From positions 64,402,300-64,466,299 of the forward strand of contig NC_000078.6 of the NCBI RefSeq assembly GCF_000001635.26: a stretch of DNA of 64,000 nucleotides. The letters are read 5' to 3'. Of this stretch, positions 48,141 through 60,441 are shown piece after piece. The notes below the pieces were generated by a model, which made no database searches, had not been told where the DNA came from, and saw only the letters and a list, made by a program, of their open reading frames with translations. The position numbers were made by a program, and so were the translations under genes. Origin of the DNA: Mus musculus. Taxonomy: Eukaryota; Chordata; Mammalia; Rodentia; Muridae. Position 1 is the stretch's first letter. The number at the start of each line of letters is the position of its first letter.

Positions 48141-48217
48141 AAAATAATACAATACAATACAATACAATACAATACAATACAATAAAATAAAATAAAATAA
48201 AATAAAATAAAATAAAC
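48141..48217. repeat. (AATAC)n(AATAA)n pentanucleotide repeat
   Basis: About eight AATAC units switch abruptly to about seven AAAAT-type units. Confidence 0.95.
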
Positions 48218-49338
48218 AATCTTGAGCCACAATTTGGCTCTACTTCACTAAAATTTCCAGCAATGGTACAATTTGTAGATCAAAGATGTGCTTTCTTTTC
48301 TGTCTTTGGTCGTGTTTGTAAAGTCTTATTTTATTGTCACAAACTAGCTCTCGGTTGCTTCCACCATCAGTCCTATTTCATTCACTTAAGACCTTTGATG
48401 TTTTATCTTTTTCTTAGCTAGATCTCAAGGATTCCATTGCTCAACAAGTGACATAATGTTGAGTCTTCTGCTTCGTTTCCCACAAATATCTCTCAGTTAA
48501 GAGTGCCATGCGCAGAAGGACATGCAACATTCTAGTGCAGCACAGGGCACAGCTGATTCCCATCTCACCTTCCATGTAGTCCGTTCCCAGTTATTACATG
48601 TGTTTTCCACGTGGACCTGACCTTCATTAGATCTAAATGCTCCTCTGTGATCGTTTTACTTCTGTCAGATTCTGCTTTCCTCCTCTCCCCTCACAGGCTA
48701 CGAAAAGTCTATTAACTTCTTTCTGAACCCTGAGATACTCATCTCACTTCTTTGCTCTTAGCTAAATGTACCACTGTCAGAATCTTTAGAGTAAATGGAT
48801 TGTGTCCCCACCTCAGTAAATTAACATCTATGCTAACACATAGTACCAAACTACCCAAGCATAATCACGTGCATCAGAGAACTCACCCAATCAAATCTCA
48901 CAGAATAAAACATATGCAATCAAAAAGGCACAGAGAAAAGCCTGGAACTTTCTACAAGACTTTTCACATACAACCATCCCATATTCAACAGGGACCATCT
49001 GCCTGAAGGATAGACGAGGTCTCTGAGTGAGGTTTCCAAGCCTCTTTATACGTTTGGAAAGGTTAGTTGTAATATTGCAGCTTTATACTCACAAATAGTA
49101 GGAGGAATTACTTGATATTTTCACATTTTATGAATTTGTAGGTTCTAGGTGATTTTATCATATTTCTAAGTCAGTGTCTGTATTAGACTCCCTTTCTAGC
49201 AAATATCACTTGTTTGTTTAAATGGATGATCAGTTTTGACACTTACAGAGAGATTAAATGGAGTCAACTCTCATTTTTTTTCTTTCAGAAGCGTAGCCCT
49301 GGTACTCATGGCAGAAATGGACCACAATCCCTTCATCA
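48218..49338. other. unassigned sequence
   Basis: Nothing recognised. The 84-codon plus frame 48752-49006 shows no domain. Confidence 0.45.
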
Positions 49339-49490
49339 TGCCCCAGTACAGGGGAACACCAAGAAGTGGGAGTGGGTGGGTAGGGGAGTAGGGCACGGGG
49401 AGGGAGGGTATAGGGAACTTTAGGGATAGCCTTTGAAATGTAAATAAAGAAAATATCTAATAAAAAAAGAAAGAAAGAAAGAAAGAAAGT
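49339..49490 (+). mobile_element. LINE-1 3' UTR tip (150 bp)
   Basis: atgccccagtacaggggaac, the G-rich run and gaaatgtaaataaagaaaat form the terminal part of an L1Md 3' UTR, ending in an AAAG-rich tail. Confidence 0.88.
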
Positions 49491-49535
49491 GGAGAAACAC
49501 AGGGAAAAAAAATCATCATCACTGCCAAATTAGGC

Positions 49536-49946
49536 TGTTCTAATTTGCTTTCTGTTGATGTAAGAAAATATTCTGCCCAAAAGAAACTTTTGGAGAAGGT
49601 TTATTTTAGCTTATATTTCAAGGTCATTGCCCTTCAACTAAGGAAATAAGAATTGGAACTTAAGGCAGAAACCTGAGCCAGAAACTATGGAAGAATGCTG
49701 CTTACTGGCCCACTCTGGCTCATGCTTTGAAACATCGTTGATGCATTCACTCTTTGATACATCCCAGGGTCACTGTCCTAGGGATGATCCTGTTCAGAGT
49801 AGGAAAGCTGGGCCTTCCTAGATCAATTACGTTTTTTAAAATGCCCACATAAATGCCCACAGGGCAATATGATTGAGACAATTCTTCAGTTGAGATTCCC
49901 TCTTCTTTGGAGACTCTAGACACTGACAATAAATCTAACCAGCACA
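49536..49946 (-). mobile_element. old ORR1-type MaLR LTR (antisense)
   Basis: The plus strand follows the complement of the ORR1 LTR throughout: ggtttattttagcttatatt, then atgctgcttactggcccact, gagacaattcttcagttgag and finally aatctaaccagcaca. It starts TGT and ends ACA. The flanking 5-mers taggc and caggc differ by one base, consistent with an aged target duplication. It is the same family group as the young copy at 61.7 kb, far more diverged. Confidence 0.75.
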
Positions 49947-50157
49947 CAGGCATATCCTCATTATTATCATAGCTGGATAACCCCTGTTTTATACTAGTAA
50001 GCATACTATACTTGATTTTCTTAGCCATTCTTTTCACCTCACCCTCTAATAGGTTATTTTTCTTCATTTCTTTGTGTGCTCTCTGATACAGCTTTAATGT
50101 ACACACCAGCATCTTCTCTGTCCCCTTACTCCCTGCTTCCACTTCTACCATAGCCTT

Positions 50158-50239
50158 TTGCTCAGTGCTTGGGATTGAACCTGAACCGTCATACATGATA
50201 AAAAAAAGTGTTCTACCACTGAGATACATCCCCAGCCCA
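50158..50239 (-). mobile_element. ID-like SINE relic (antisense)
   Basis: cagtgcttgggattgaacct and gttctaccactgagatacat then ccccagccc are complements of the tRNA-like B and A box regions. An A-run insertion separates them. Confidence 0.65.
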
Positions 50240-51571
50240 AGACCTTTTCATCACTATGTAAATACACTTATTGTCACTCTTGGAAAATATTTGTTTGTTA
50301 ATTATTATCCTAAAGATATTATCTCCTTTGCCTTCACTTTTACAATTAAACTCCAAAGTAATTAGTCTTAAAATGTGACTGCTAGCTATTTATGTGGCCC
50401 ATTTTGGCATTCTGTGAGCTATGTAAGGCATTTTCAGCTGCTCATTAACCATAACCACCTGCAGGTTTCATAAGTGCTTGAGACTTCAAACTCTAAAACT
50501 AAAAACTGTACCAATTTCTATCTTCTAGTATGTCTTTATGCCTTTTCTAAAATTGTAGCAAGTCAAACATACATACCCGGATGTGCAAATCAACAGTCAT
50601 GTGAAATATTCTTTTATCCATTGAGCATGACATCCGCTCAGCAGAAAGCAGTATTATTTCTATCTCCAAGATAACTCTCCAATCTATTTTCCTTTCAGAC
50701 ACTATAAGATTGCTTGCACTGAATCATTTATCACGTGAGTCCAGTAACTCAACACCTCAAAAAATTTTTACCACGCATTTTCTAGTCATCATAAGAAATA
50801 GCTCCAAATCCTGAACTCAAGGTCTACAGAATATAACATTCTAGTATGCTGGTTCAGAAACCTTGAGGTGGAGAAAACGAAAGAGTAAACAGTAAAGTTA
50901 TTTATCCTGACATTGTGAGTGCAGCACAGTTTCTTTTCACCTGTTCATTTTGTCTTTGTCACTGCCACTGTTGTAGATTTTCCTTTTGTCTTTCTGTCAG
51001 GGTTTGCTCACAGCAATAATCTTCTTGATACAGTTCCTCTGCTAACATTTTTAAGCAATATTTGGGAGTAAATATTGGGATTGTGAAATCCCAAATACGT
51101 AATTTAGGTGGTACAACTTTGGATCACTCCAGTAGAGACAAAATTATCATTTCCTATGAAATGAATCACGTTAAAATCTAGTTTTCAGAAATCTCTTACA
51201 ATACTTAAGCGATTAGAAATATACCACATCCAATTATGATTTTTCCTGTAAATAAGGGAATGTTTATAATAAGTATGTGCTATGCATACATAATATTATG
51301 AAGATGCAGAAACATTAAATTTATAGGAGAAATATGCAGGTGGAAACTCATTATGAGTTGGTTGATGCCACAATTTTGCTACAGAAATTCTTTAACTAGA
51401 CAACTTCACTTTGGGCTTTTTTGCTCTTCATTTGATACAATGAGGCTCATCCACATTACCAAAGCCAACACCATTTAAATTACACATACAGAAAAAAAAT
51501 TGGAAAGCAATAAACAAAAATGTTTACTTTTATGTGATAGAGGCTGTATCCATTTAAACATTTTTTTCAAG

Positions 51572-51660
51572 CTAGGAATATATGAGCTCACTGGCCCAAC
51601 ATTCATAAAGCCACTGGATTCAATCCACAGCACCACAGAAGTTAACACAATAAAACTATA
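51572..51660 (+). mobile_element. ID-like SINE relic
   Basis: gctaggaatatatgagctca followed by tggattcaatccacagcacc and an A-rich end, the ID order with a gap in the middle. Confidence 0.5.
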
Positions 51661-52544
51661 AAAATTATTATACACATTAATTACATCTACACAGCATCAG
51701 CCAAGCACCTGAATTAATATTTGGTTATCCACTGGACACAATTTACTAGTCAAAGTGACACATAAAATAACTCTCACAACCCTATGACAAGTATTTCTAA
51801 TATTTTCTTTTTTCTGGGCATAATCAGAATGACTCGTGTAAGAGCTATGGTAAAACCTAACAATTGGAAAAAACATTTTAAGAAGAGCTTCTTGAGTTGA
51901 GAGTGGGTGATTACTTTTAAATTTTCTTCATATGCTACTGATGAAGGAAACACATTTCACCGTCCCAGAAATGTACTTAGTTATGTCCGTTCAATTATGA
52001 GAAGTTGACGTCAAAAGAATTCTTAAGATGATCTGGGAATAATTCCTTGAGATGTAAGTCATGATCACACAGATGGAAATTGAATTCATACTATTAATCA
52101 ACAAAAAGTGAGTGTAGATACATAAAAAAGAGACACAAGAACTGCTCTGTTGGATTCTCTAGGATTTGTGGACGCTGGGATGATTTTTTTTAAAAAATCA
52201 AAACAGCTTAAGTATCACCCACAAGTATAATAGCAGGAAAACATTCTAGAATCAAAGGAAGCATACATTAGAGAGCATGTCAATTGCAAATGTTTTACAA
52301 TATTAACTGACGCTACTGGGCTAAGTGAGAGTAGCATGGGCACCAGTTATTAAATATGGTGGTCCTTGTGGATGACCTCTGCATGCAAATTTACTTGAAG
52401 AGTGAGCTTGAAAGCCTGATGAGAAAAGAACAGGAGAGGGGGAACTGAATACATTTGATTGTATCAAGTTTTACTAACAAGGTAAACTGATAAATGGTGT
52501 CATCACTAGAAGCTAAAGCATGAAGAAATTATTTGCTTGTGTAA

Positions 52545-52571
52545 GAAAAAATAAAATAAAATAAAATAAAA
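52545..52571. repeat. (AAAAT)n tract followed by CT-rich run
   Basis: About five pentanucleotide units, then a CT-rich patch to about 52660. Confidence 0.85.
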
Positions 52572-52731
52572 ATGTGTTTTCTCTCTCTCTCTTCTCTCTT
52601 TTTTCTTTCTGTCCATGCATCATCCTTTATATCTTTCTCTCCCATCTCCTCTTCTTTCTCCATGGTGACTGCCCTGGTCTCTACCCTTGTGGCCAGAGAA
52701 CTCACCCAAGAGCAGCTTCCTAATGAACCTT

Positions 52732-52734
<3 letters not shown>

Positions 52735-52778
<44 letters not shown>
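52735..52778. repeat. (TA)n microsatellite
   Basis: About 22 TA units; self-complementary and able to form a cruciform or hairpin. Confidence 0.95.
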
Positions 52779-52781
<3 letters not shown>

Positions 52782-54035
52782 ATAGGCATATATGAAAGCT
52801 AGTAGTGGACCTTAAAATGTAATAGGAAAATGATGATAAAGAATAGTGAAGAACTTAAATTTTTTTGTCTGTAAAAAGGCAAAATATAGGATGGAGTGCA
52901 TGCAGAGAGATTAGCTTTGTTAGGAGCAGAAATATATTGGTAATGGAAAACAAGGTACAATTCTATGGAGACAGACACCACATCAATGAATAAATATGAA
53001 AATTCTCAGGAAAACCCTGGCCAAACTGAGTCTTGTACAATAAACAGGACCAAAAGAGTTATAAATATTTAATGATAATAACCATAAAAGGAAAAAAAAA
53101 AACCTTTCACTCCTGGCACAATGACAGACTTTGTTCTCCTTTTCATTCTAAGGACAATGATAAACACTTTTACTCAGCAAGAAACAGCTAAAGGATAACA
53201 CAGAATGGCAGAAAGCAGACATTGAAGTGATCAGAGATACAGGAACCAGAGAAAGAGCCAAATGGCCTGGCATTTGACAACCACTCCTCAATCAATAAAG
53301 TTTATTCTGGAACTGCTTGCCAGGTTTCAGCCTTGCATGAGAGGACAGTCCAGGAAGGTTTCTTTCTTCTTTCTACCCCTGAACATCAAAAATGTCTCAC
53401 AGTGAAGCCCAGGGAAGCTTATCTGTAGAGGGAGTTGAATGATAACCAAAACCAAAAGGAGTGCTCTCTGCACCTCCTGTCACTTTGACCCTACTTATAG
53501 ACATTAGCAGCACTAAGAGAAGGAATTCTGCAATAATAACACTTTATTCAGAAGTCCCTTCTTGCTCGGGATTTGAGATTTGACTTTTTTCCAGTAAAAT
53601 ACAGTGTGACTACAAAATCCAAGTATTTGACAATAGTAAAAGATTTTGAATGTGCAATGGCCAAAAACAAATTCAGAATCAATGGTAAAAATGACTCTGG
53701 AGTGTTTCTGATGGCACTTACACATGCTGCATTTGGTTCTGAACACATGATACACACTGCACTGTGCGTGCCACATCACCGGACACCCTGAACAGCAACC
53801 GAAATGGTTAAAGACTGTTAAATATTGTGAACTGTGGTGCTTTCTTCTCTGTGTAAGGTTTACTGCTTTTATAGAAACAAAGCTTTAATTATGGAAACCA
53901 AAGACTTTTAATCTTTTTATTTATTCTATAGACTAACTGTAGGAAAATATCAAATTAGGGTATGGCTTGTATTGTTAGAATATTTGTTTTTAAAAATGCT
54001 TGAGTTGCTAAATCAAGTTTCATTTTGTAAAATGC
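52779..54035. other. unassigned sequence
   Basis: Opposed open frames overlap at 53513-53791 (88 codons minus, 72 plus). On the minus strand the region ends in gaataaagtgttattattgc, resembling a polyadenylation signal, so a decayed 3' UTR-derived insert is possible. No poly(A) tract or target duplication supports that. Confidence 0.3.
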
Positions 54036-54140
54036 TACTGGGCTGAGCATGGTTGCACATGCTTTCTGTGAACTCGTGGTTGGCCTGGTCAACATAGAAA
54101 GTTCCAGGCTAGTTGGGACTCTGTCGTAAGATCCAGTCTC
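54036..54140 (+). mobile_element. B1 SINE with internal gap
   Basis: gggctgagcatggttgcaca, then gttggcctggtcaacataga and ccaggctagttgggactctg, ending in aagatccagtctctgaaag. Blocks are in B1 order with a short internal deletion. The tail runs into the GAAA repeat. Confidence 0.75.
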
Positions 54141-54143
54141 TGA

Positions 54144-54214
<71 letters not shown>

Positions 54215-54261
54215 GAAGGAAGGAAGGAAGGAAGGAAGGAAGGAAGGAAGGAAGGAAGGAA
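54141..54261. repeat. (GAAA)n then (GGAA)n microsatellite
   Basis: About 18 GAAA units switching to about 12 GGAA units, growing from the tail of the B1. Confidence 0.95.
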
Positions 54262-54611
54262 AAGAATGCCCTTCACTAATGCTGCCATTTTATACTATGT
54301 ATTTATGGAAAGTGGTATTTTCATTCCTGACAAAGAAAAAAGAAAATATTGGTCCATTCTGACAAATGATAAACATTCTCTATGTCCTTCAGTATCAAAT
54401 ACTGAGGTCAGGGTTAATTCTTTATGTAAAGATCAACAAACATGTCCATCTTATTAGATTGTAGAGTTCTTTTTTTGTCTTCTCAAACAGTAAAAATTAT
54501 ATGTAAACCATTTTTTTACCTGAACAATAGTATCTATTGAAAAAAAAAACAATAATTATACAATCGTATCATGCTAGGTGTTCATTACCACAAATTTTAA
54601 TTGAATTGAAT
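54262..54611. other. unassigned sequence
   Basis: Nothing recognised. Confidence 0.5.
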
Positions 54612-54860
54612 TAGATAGTTGGCTTATATAAACAATGGAGTATCATTCATCTATAAAGAGGCACAAAACCTTGTCTTTGTAGGAAAGTAGGAATAAACAG
54701 AGGTTATCACACTGAGCAAAATAAGGCAAATTAAAATTAAAAGGATAAATACATTTTCCCACATGTTCTCCAATATGCAGAGTATGTATGTATTTGCATA
54801 TGTATGTGTGTATACATATATTCATGCATATATACATAATCACTTTTTTATTTGGCATAA
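54612..54860 (+). mobile_element. old LINE-1 ORF2 3' end relic
   Basis: ataaacaatggagtatcatt, catctataaagaggcacaaa and actgagcaaaataaggcaaa follow the ORF2 3' end of older L1 families. It is highly diverged. Confidence 0.55.
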
Positions 54861-55157
54861 TACTAGAGATGAGACTGAGCAATATAAGGGCCTAGTGGCA
54901 GATATAAGAAAACAAAATGTGCAGAGGAGCTGAAATGTCAGTATCTTTAATGCATATGACAGATTTCAATGTACTGAATTTACTAAACACACACATATAT
55001 CACATATTATATATATATATGAGAAGAGTATAAAACAATACATATAAACATTAAGTACTTCAAATTTTCCCAAAATTTTTTTTAAACCTTGCTTCTTTTT
55101 ATACATGCATTCAATAACAAATTCAGTGGAGATTAATGTTATTCAGTCTGGAATAGC
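54861..55157. other. unassigned sequence
   Basis: Short TA/CA patches only. Confidence 0.5.
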
Positions 55158-55180
55158 CTAACAAAAGCAGTGTTTTACTC

Positions 55181-56129
55181 TTTTTTTTTCATAGATACTT
55201 TATTTACATTTCAAATATTATCCCCTTTCCTGGATTCCCCTCCGAAAACCCCCTATCCCCTACCCCTAGCCCCTACCCCTGCTCACCAACCCACCCACTC
55301 CTGCAGAAAACCAAGGGCCTCTCCTCCCACTGATGACCCATTAGGCTATTCTCTGCTACATATGCAGCTAAAGCCATGCGTTCTACCATGTGTTTTCTTT
55401 GGTTGGTGGTTTAGTCTCAGGGAGCTCTGGGGATACTGGTTAGTTTATATTGTTATTCCTCCTAGGGGGCTGCAAACCTCTTCAGCTCCTTGGGTACTCT
55501 CTCTAGCTCCTTCATTGTGCTCTGTCCAATGGATGGCTGTGAGCATCCACTTCTGTATTTGTCAGGTGCTGGCAGAGCCTCTCAGGAGACAGCTTTATCA
55601 GACTCTTGTCAGCAAGTTCTTGCTGGTGTCCACAATAGTGTCTGGTTTTGGTAGTTGTATATGGGACGAATCCTCAGGTGGGGCAGTCTCTGGATGGTCA
55701 TGCCTTCAGTCTCTGCTCCACACTTTGTCTTTGTAACTCCTTCTATGGGTATTTTGTTCCCTCTTCTAAGAAGGACCAAAGTATCCACACTTTGGTCTTC
55801 CTTCTTCTTGAGTTTTCATGTGTTTTACAAATTGTATCTTGGGTATTCTATATCCAGTTTACTGAGGAACCACCAAACTGTTTTCCAGAGTGATTGTACC
55901 ACCTTGCAAGCCCACCCGCAATGGAAGAGGGTTCCTCTTTCTCCACATCCTTACCAGCATCTGCTGTCATCTGAATTTTTAATCTTAGCCATTCTGACTG
56001 GTGTGAGGTGGAATCTCAGGGTTGTTTTGATTTGCATTTACCTGATGACTAAGGATGTTGAACATTTCTTTAGGTGCTTTCTAGCCATTCAGTATTTCTC
56101 AGTTGAGAATTCCTTGTTTAGCCCTGTAC
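55181..56129 (-). mobile_element. LINE-1 3' part with internal deletion (antisense)
   Basis: Antisense L1 3' UTR (55181 to about 55845) is joined at about 55850 to ORF2 sequence (actgaggaaccaccaaactg), skipping roughly 350 bp that includes the ORF2 stop. The ORF2 part ends at about 56129. ctaacaaaagcagt occurs at 55158-55171 and 56130-56143 and the match continues with two mismatches for about 24 bp, a clear target duplication. The 3' UTR differs from the other copies, so it is a different, older subfamily. Confidence 0.9.
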
Positions 56130-56153
56130 CTAACAAAAGCAGTATTTTATTCT

Positions 56154-56519
56154 TTAATCATTTATTTCATAATAGATAAAATAATATATACAGAGACATC
56201 AAAGTCTTGTGGCTCTTTTTTGGGGGGAGGAATATTGTAAAAATATCTAAACGTTTACCTCTAGCTTGAGTAGAGCTATATGTAAAAGAATTCGATGCAA
56301 CATTTTCTGAGCAATCACAAACTTAACAGTACCTTTGAAATATCCTATCTTCTTACAGTAAAGCTTTTCATAGTGATGTTTACCATTAACTACATTGACA
56401 AAGTTGCTGAAAGTGAGTAATAACATCACAGTATGATGCCATATAAATATGCGATAATTGGACATTAGCTGATTCATACATCCTTTTGATCCATAGAGAC
56501 AACAAATATCCCTGCCTTT
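56154..56519. other. unassigned sequence
   Basis: Nothing recognised. Confidence 0.5.
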
Positions 56520-56776
56520 GCTTTGTTCATTTTATTTATTCATTTATTTATTCATTTGTTTGTTTATTTATTTATTTATTTATTTATTTTAAACTCCAGA
56601 TTTTTCCCCCTCCTGGTCCACCCTCCGAGACTCTTCCACATCCCATACCTTCTCCCCATCCCCTCTCTCCACAAGGATGTCCCTACCCCCGACCCCCACC
56701 CCATCAGACCTCTAAACTCCCTGGGGTCTCCAGTCTCTTGAGGGTTAGGTGCATCTTCTCTGACTGAACCCAGACA
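56520..56776 (-). mobile_element. LINE-1 (Lx-like) 3' UTR piece (antisense)
   Basis: A TTTA-rich start, then aactccagatttttccccct, ctccctggggtctccagtct and gggttaggtgcatcttctct, the complement of a murine L1 3' UTR of older type. Ends are not defined. Confidence 0.5.
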
Positions 56777-56871
56777 AAAACATGAGAAAAAACTTACTAT
56801 TGGTTGCCTTCCTCATAAACCTAAATTGTCAAAAATTTTAACAATCAATTGGCCAAAGGGTGCTAAGAGAG

Positions 56872-59761
56872 CACATACTAGCAGCTTGACAACACATCTA
56901 AAAGCTCAGGAAAAAAGGGAGCAAATTCACCCAAGAGGAGTAGACGGCAGGAAATAATCAAACTCAGGGGTGAAATCAACCAAGTGGAAACAAGAAGAAC
57001 TATTCAAAGAATTAACCAAACGAGGAGTTGGTTCTTTGAGAAAATCAACAAGATAGATAAACCCTTAGCTAGACTCACTAAAGGGCACAGGGACAACATC
57101 CTAATTAATAAAATCAGAAATGAAAAGGGAGACATAACAACAGATCCTGAAGAAATCCAAAACACCATCAGATCCTTCTACAAAAGGTTATACTCAACAA
57201 AACTGGAAAACCTGGACGAAATGGACAAATTTCTGGACAGATACCAGGTACCAAAGTTGAATCAGGATCAAGTTGACCATCTAAACAGTCCCATATCACC
57301 TAAAGAAATAGAAGCAGTTATTAATAGTCTCCCAGCCAAAAAAAGCCCAGGACCAGACAGGTTTAGTGCAGAGTTCTATCAGACCTTCAAAGAAGATCTA
57401 ATTCCAGTTCTGCACAAACTATTTCACAAATAGAAGTAGGAGGTACTCTACCCAACTGATTTTATGAAGCCACTATTACTCTGATACCTAAACCACAGAA
57501 AGACCCAACAAAGATAGAGAACTTCAAACCAATTTCTCTTATGAATATCGATGCAAAAATCCTCAATAAAATTCTTGCTAACCGAATCCAAGAACACATT
57601 AAAGCACTCATCCATCCTGACCAAGTAGGTTTTATTCCAGGAATGCATGGATGGTTTAATATACGAAAATCCATCAATGTAATCCATTATATAAACAAAC
57701 TCAAAGACAAAAACCACATGATCATCTCGTTAGATGCAGAAAAAGCATTTTACAAGATCCAACACCCATTCGTGATAAAAGTTTTGGAAAGATCAGGAAT
57801 TCAAGGCCCATACCTAAACATGATAAAAGCAATCTACAGCAAACCAGTAGCCAACATCAAAGTAAATGGAGAGAAGCTGGAAGCAATCCCACTAAAATCA
57901 GGAACTAAAGGCTGCCCACTTTCTCCCTACCTTTTCAACATAGTACTTGAAGTATTAGCCAGAGCAATTTGACAACAAAAGGAGATCAAGGGGATACAAA
58001 TTGGAAAAGAGGAAGTCAAAATATCACTTTTTGCAGATGATATGATAGTATATATAAGTGACCCTAAAAATTCTACCAGAGAACTCCTAAACCTGATAAA
58101 CAGCTTCGGTGAAGTAGCTGGATATAAAATAAACTCAAACAAGTCAGTGGCCTTTCTCTATACAAAGAATAAGCAGGCTGAGAAAGAAATTAGGGAAACA
58201 ACACCCTTCTCAATAGTCACAAATAATATAAAATATCTTGGCGTGACTCTAACTAAGGAGGTGAAAGATCTGTATGATAAAAACTTCAAATCTCTGAAGA
58301 AAGAAATTAAAGAAGATCTCAGGAGATGGAAAGATCTCCCATGCTCATGGAATGGCAGGATCAACATTGTAAAAATGGCTATCTTGCCAAAAGCAATCTA
58401 CAGATTCAATGCAATCCCCATCAAAATTCCAACTCAATTCTTCAACGAATTAGAAGGAGCAATTTGCAAATTCATCTGGAATTAAAAAAAAAACCCTAGG
58501 ATAGCAAAAAGTCTTCTCAAAGATAAAAGAACCTCTGGTGGAATCACCATGCCTGACCTAAAGCTTTACTACAGAGCAATTGTGATAAAAAACTGCATGG
58601 TACTGGTATAGAGACAGACAAGTAGACCAATGGAATAGAATTGAAGACCCAGAAATGAAACCACACATCTATGGTCACTTGATCTTCGACAAGGGAGCTA
58701 AAACCATCCAGTGGAAGAAAAACAGCATTTTCAACAATTGGTGCTGGCACAACTGGTTGTTATCATGTAGAAGAATGTGAATCGATCCATACTTATCTCC
58801 TTGTACTAAGGTCAAATCTAAGTGGATCAAGGAACTTCAACTAAAACCAGAGACACTGAAACTTATAGAGGAGAAAGTTCGGAAAAGCCTTGAAGATATG
58901 GGCACAGGGGAAAAATTCCTGAACAGAACAGCCATGGCTTGTGCTGTAAGATCGAGAATTGACAAATGGGACCTAATGAAACTCCAAAGTTTCTGCAAGG
59001 CAAAAGACACTGTCAATAAGACAAAAAGACCACCAACAGATTGGGAAAGGATCTTTACCTATCCTAAATCAGATAGGGGACTAATATCCAACATATATAA
59101 AGAACTCAAGAAGGTGGACTTCAAAAAATCGAATAACCCCATTAAAAAATGGGGCTCAGAACTGAACAAAGAATTCTCACCTGAGGAATCCCGAATGGCA
59201 GAGAAGCACCTGAAAAAATGTTCAACATCCTTAATCAGCAGGGAAATGCAAATCAAAACAACCCTGAGATTCCACCTCACACCAGTCAGAATGGCTAAGA
59301 TCAAAAATGCAGGTGATAGCAGATGCTGGCGTGGATGTGGAGAAAGAGGAACACTCCTCCATTGTTGGTGGGATTTCAGGCTTGTACAACCACTCTGGAA
59401 ATCAGTCTGGCGGTTCCTCAGAAAATTGGACATAGTACTTCCGCAGGATCCAGCAATACCTCTCCTGGGCATATATCCAGAAGATGCCCCAACTGATAAG
59501 AAGGACACATGCTCCACTATGTTCATAGCTGCCTTATTTATAATAGCCAGAAGCTGGAAAGAACCCAGATGCCCCTCAACAGAGGAATGGATACAGAAAA
59601 TGTGGTACATCTACACAATGGAGTACTACTCAGCTATTAAAAAGAATGAATTTATGAAATTCCTAGCCAAATGGATGGACCTGGAGGGCATCATCCTGAG
59701 TGAGGTAACACATTCACAAAGGAACTCACACAATATGTACTCACTGATAAGTGGATATTAG
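56872..59761 (+). pseudogene. LINE-1 ORF2 remnant (reverse transcriptase to C-terminus)
   Basis: The most readable ORF2 in the window, but broken. Piece 56984-57433 (region before RT) ends at an in-frame stop. Piece 57541-57972 covers the RT palm start, with a D-to-Y change in the usual KAFDKIQ (here KAFYKIQ), a 1-codon loss at SGTKGCPLS and a stop at 57970-57972. The active-site FADDMIVY is intact at about 58029-58052. The piece from 58042 ends at a stop near 58485 beside an A run. Piece 58898-59761 (287 codons) covers the C-terminal domain, where the last cysteine of the CWRGC...HCWWD motif is phenylalanine. The endonuclease is absent. Confidence 0.92.
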
Positions 59762-60434
59762 CCCCAAACCTAGGATACCCAAGATATAAGATACAATTGG
59801 CTAAACACATGAAACTCAAGAAGAATGAAGACTGAAGTGTGGACACTATGCCCCTCCTTAGAATTGGGAACAAAACACCCATGGAAGGAGTTACAGAGAC
59901 AAAGTTTGGAGCTGAGATGAAACGATGGACCATGTAGAGACTGCCATATCCAGGGATCCACCCCATAATCAGCATCCAAACGCTGACACCATTGCATACA
60001 CTAGCAAGATTTTATCGAAAGGACCCAGATGTAGCTGTCTCTTGTGAGACTATGCTGGGGCCTAGCAAACACAAAAGTGGATGCTCACAGTCAGCTAATG
60101 GATGGATCACAGGGCTCCCCATGGAGGAGCTAGAGAAAGAACCCAAGGAGCTAAAGGGATCTGCAACCCTATAGGTGGAACAACATTATGAACTAACCAG
60201 TACCCCGGAGCTCTTGACTCTAGCTGCATATGTATCAAAAGATGGCCTAGTCGGCCATCACTGGAAAGAGAGGCCCATTGGACACGCAAACTTTATATGC
60301 CCCAGTACAGGGGAACGCCAGGGCCAAAAAGGGGGAGTGGGTGGTTAGGGGAGTGGGGGTGGGTGGGTATGGGGGACTTTTGGTATAGCATTGGAAATGT
60401 AAATGAGCTAAATACCTAATAAAAAATGGGGAAA
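56872..60434 (+). mobile_element. LINE-1 (L1Md), 5'-truncated, 3.56 kb
   Basis: Begins within ORF2 upstream of the reverse transcriptase, with the ORF2 stop at 59759-59761, a complete 3' UTR and an A-rich tail. aaagggt at 56865-56871 and 60435-60441 is a likely 7 bp target duplication. The 3' UTR shares private variants with the copy at 17987-18986, so both belong to one subfamily. Confidence 0.93.
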
Positions 60435-60441
60435 AAAGGGT

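Larger units (their letters stand above)
49947..52544. other. unassigned sequence with two ID-like relics
   Basis: Apart from the ID-like relics at 50158-50239 and 51572-51660, no repeat, gene or RNA is recognised in about 2.4 kb. Confidence 0.4.

Noticed and set aside
10263..54261. Regular short repeats as CRISPR arrays or satellite DNA
   Set aside because: All are 2-5 bp microsatellites without spacers, in a mammalian genome.
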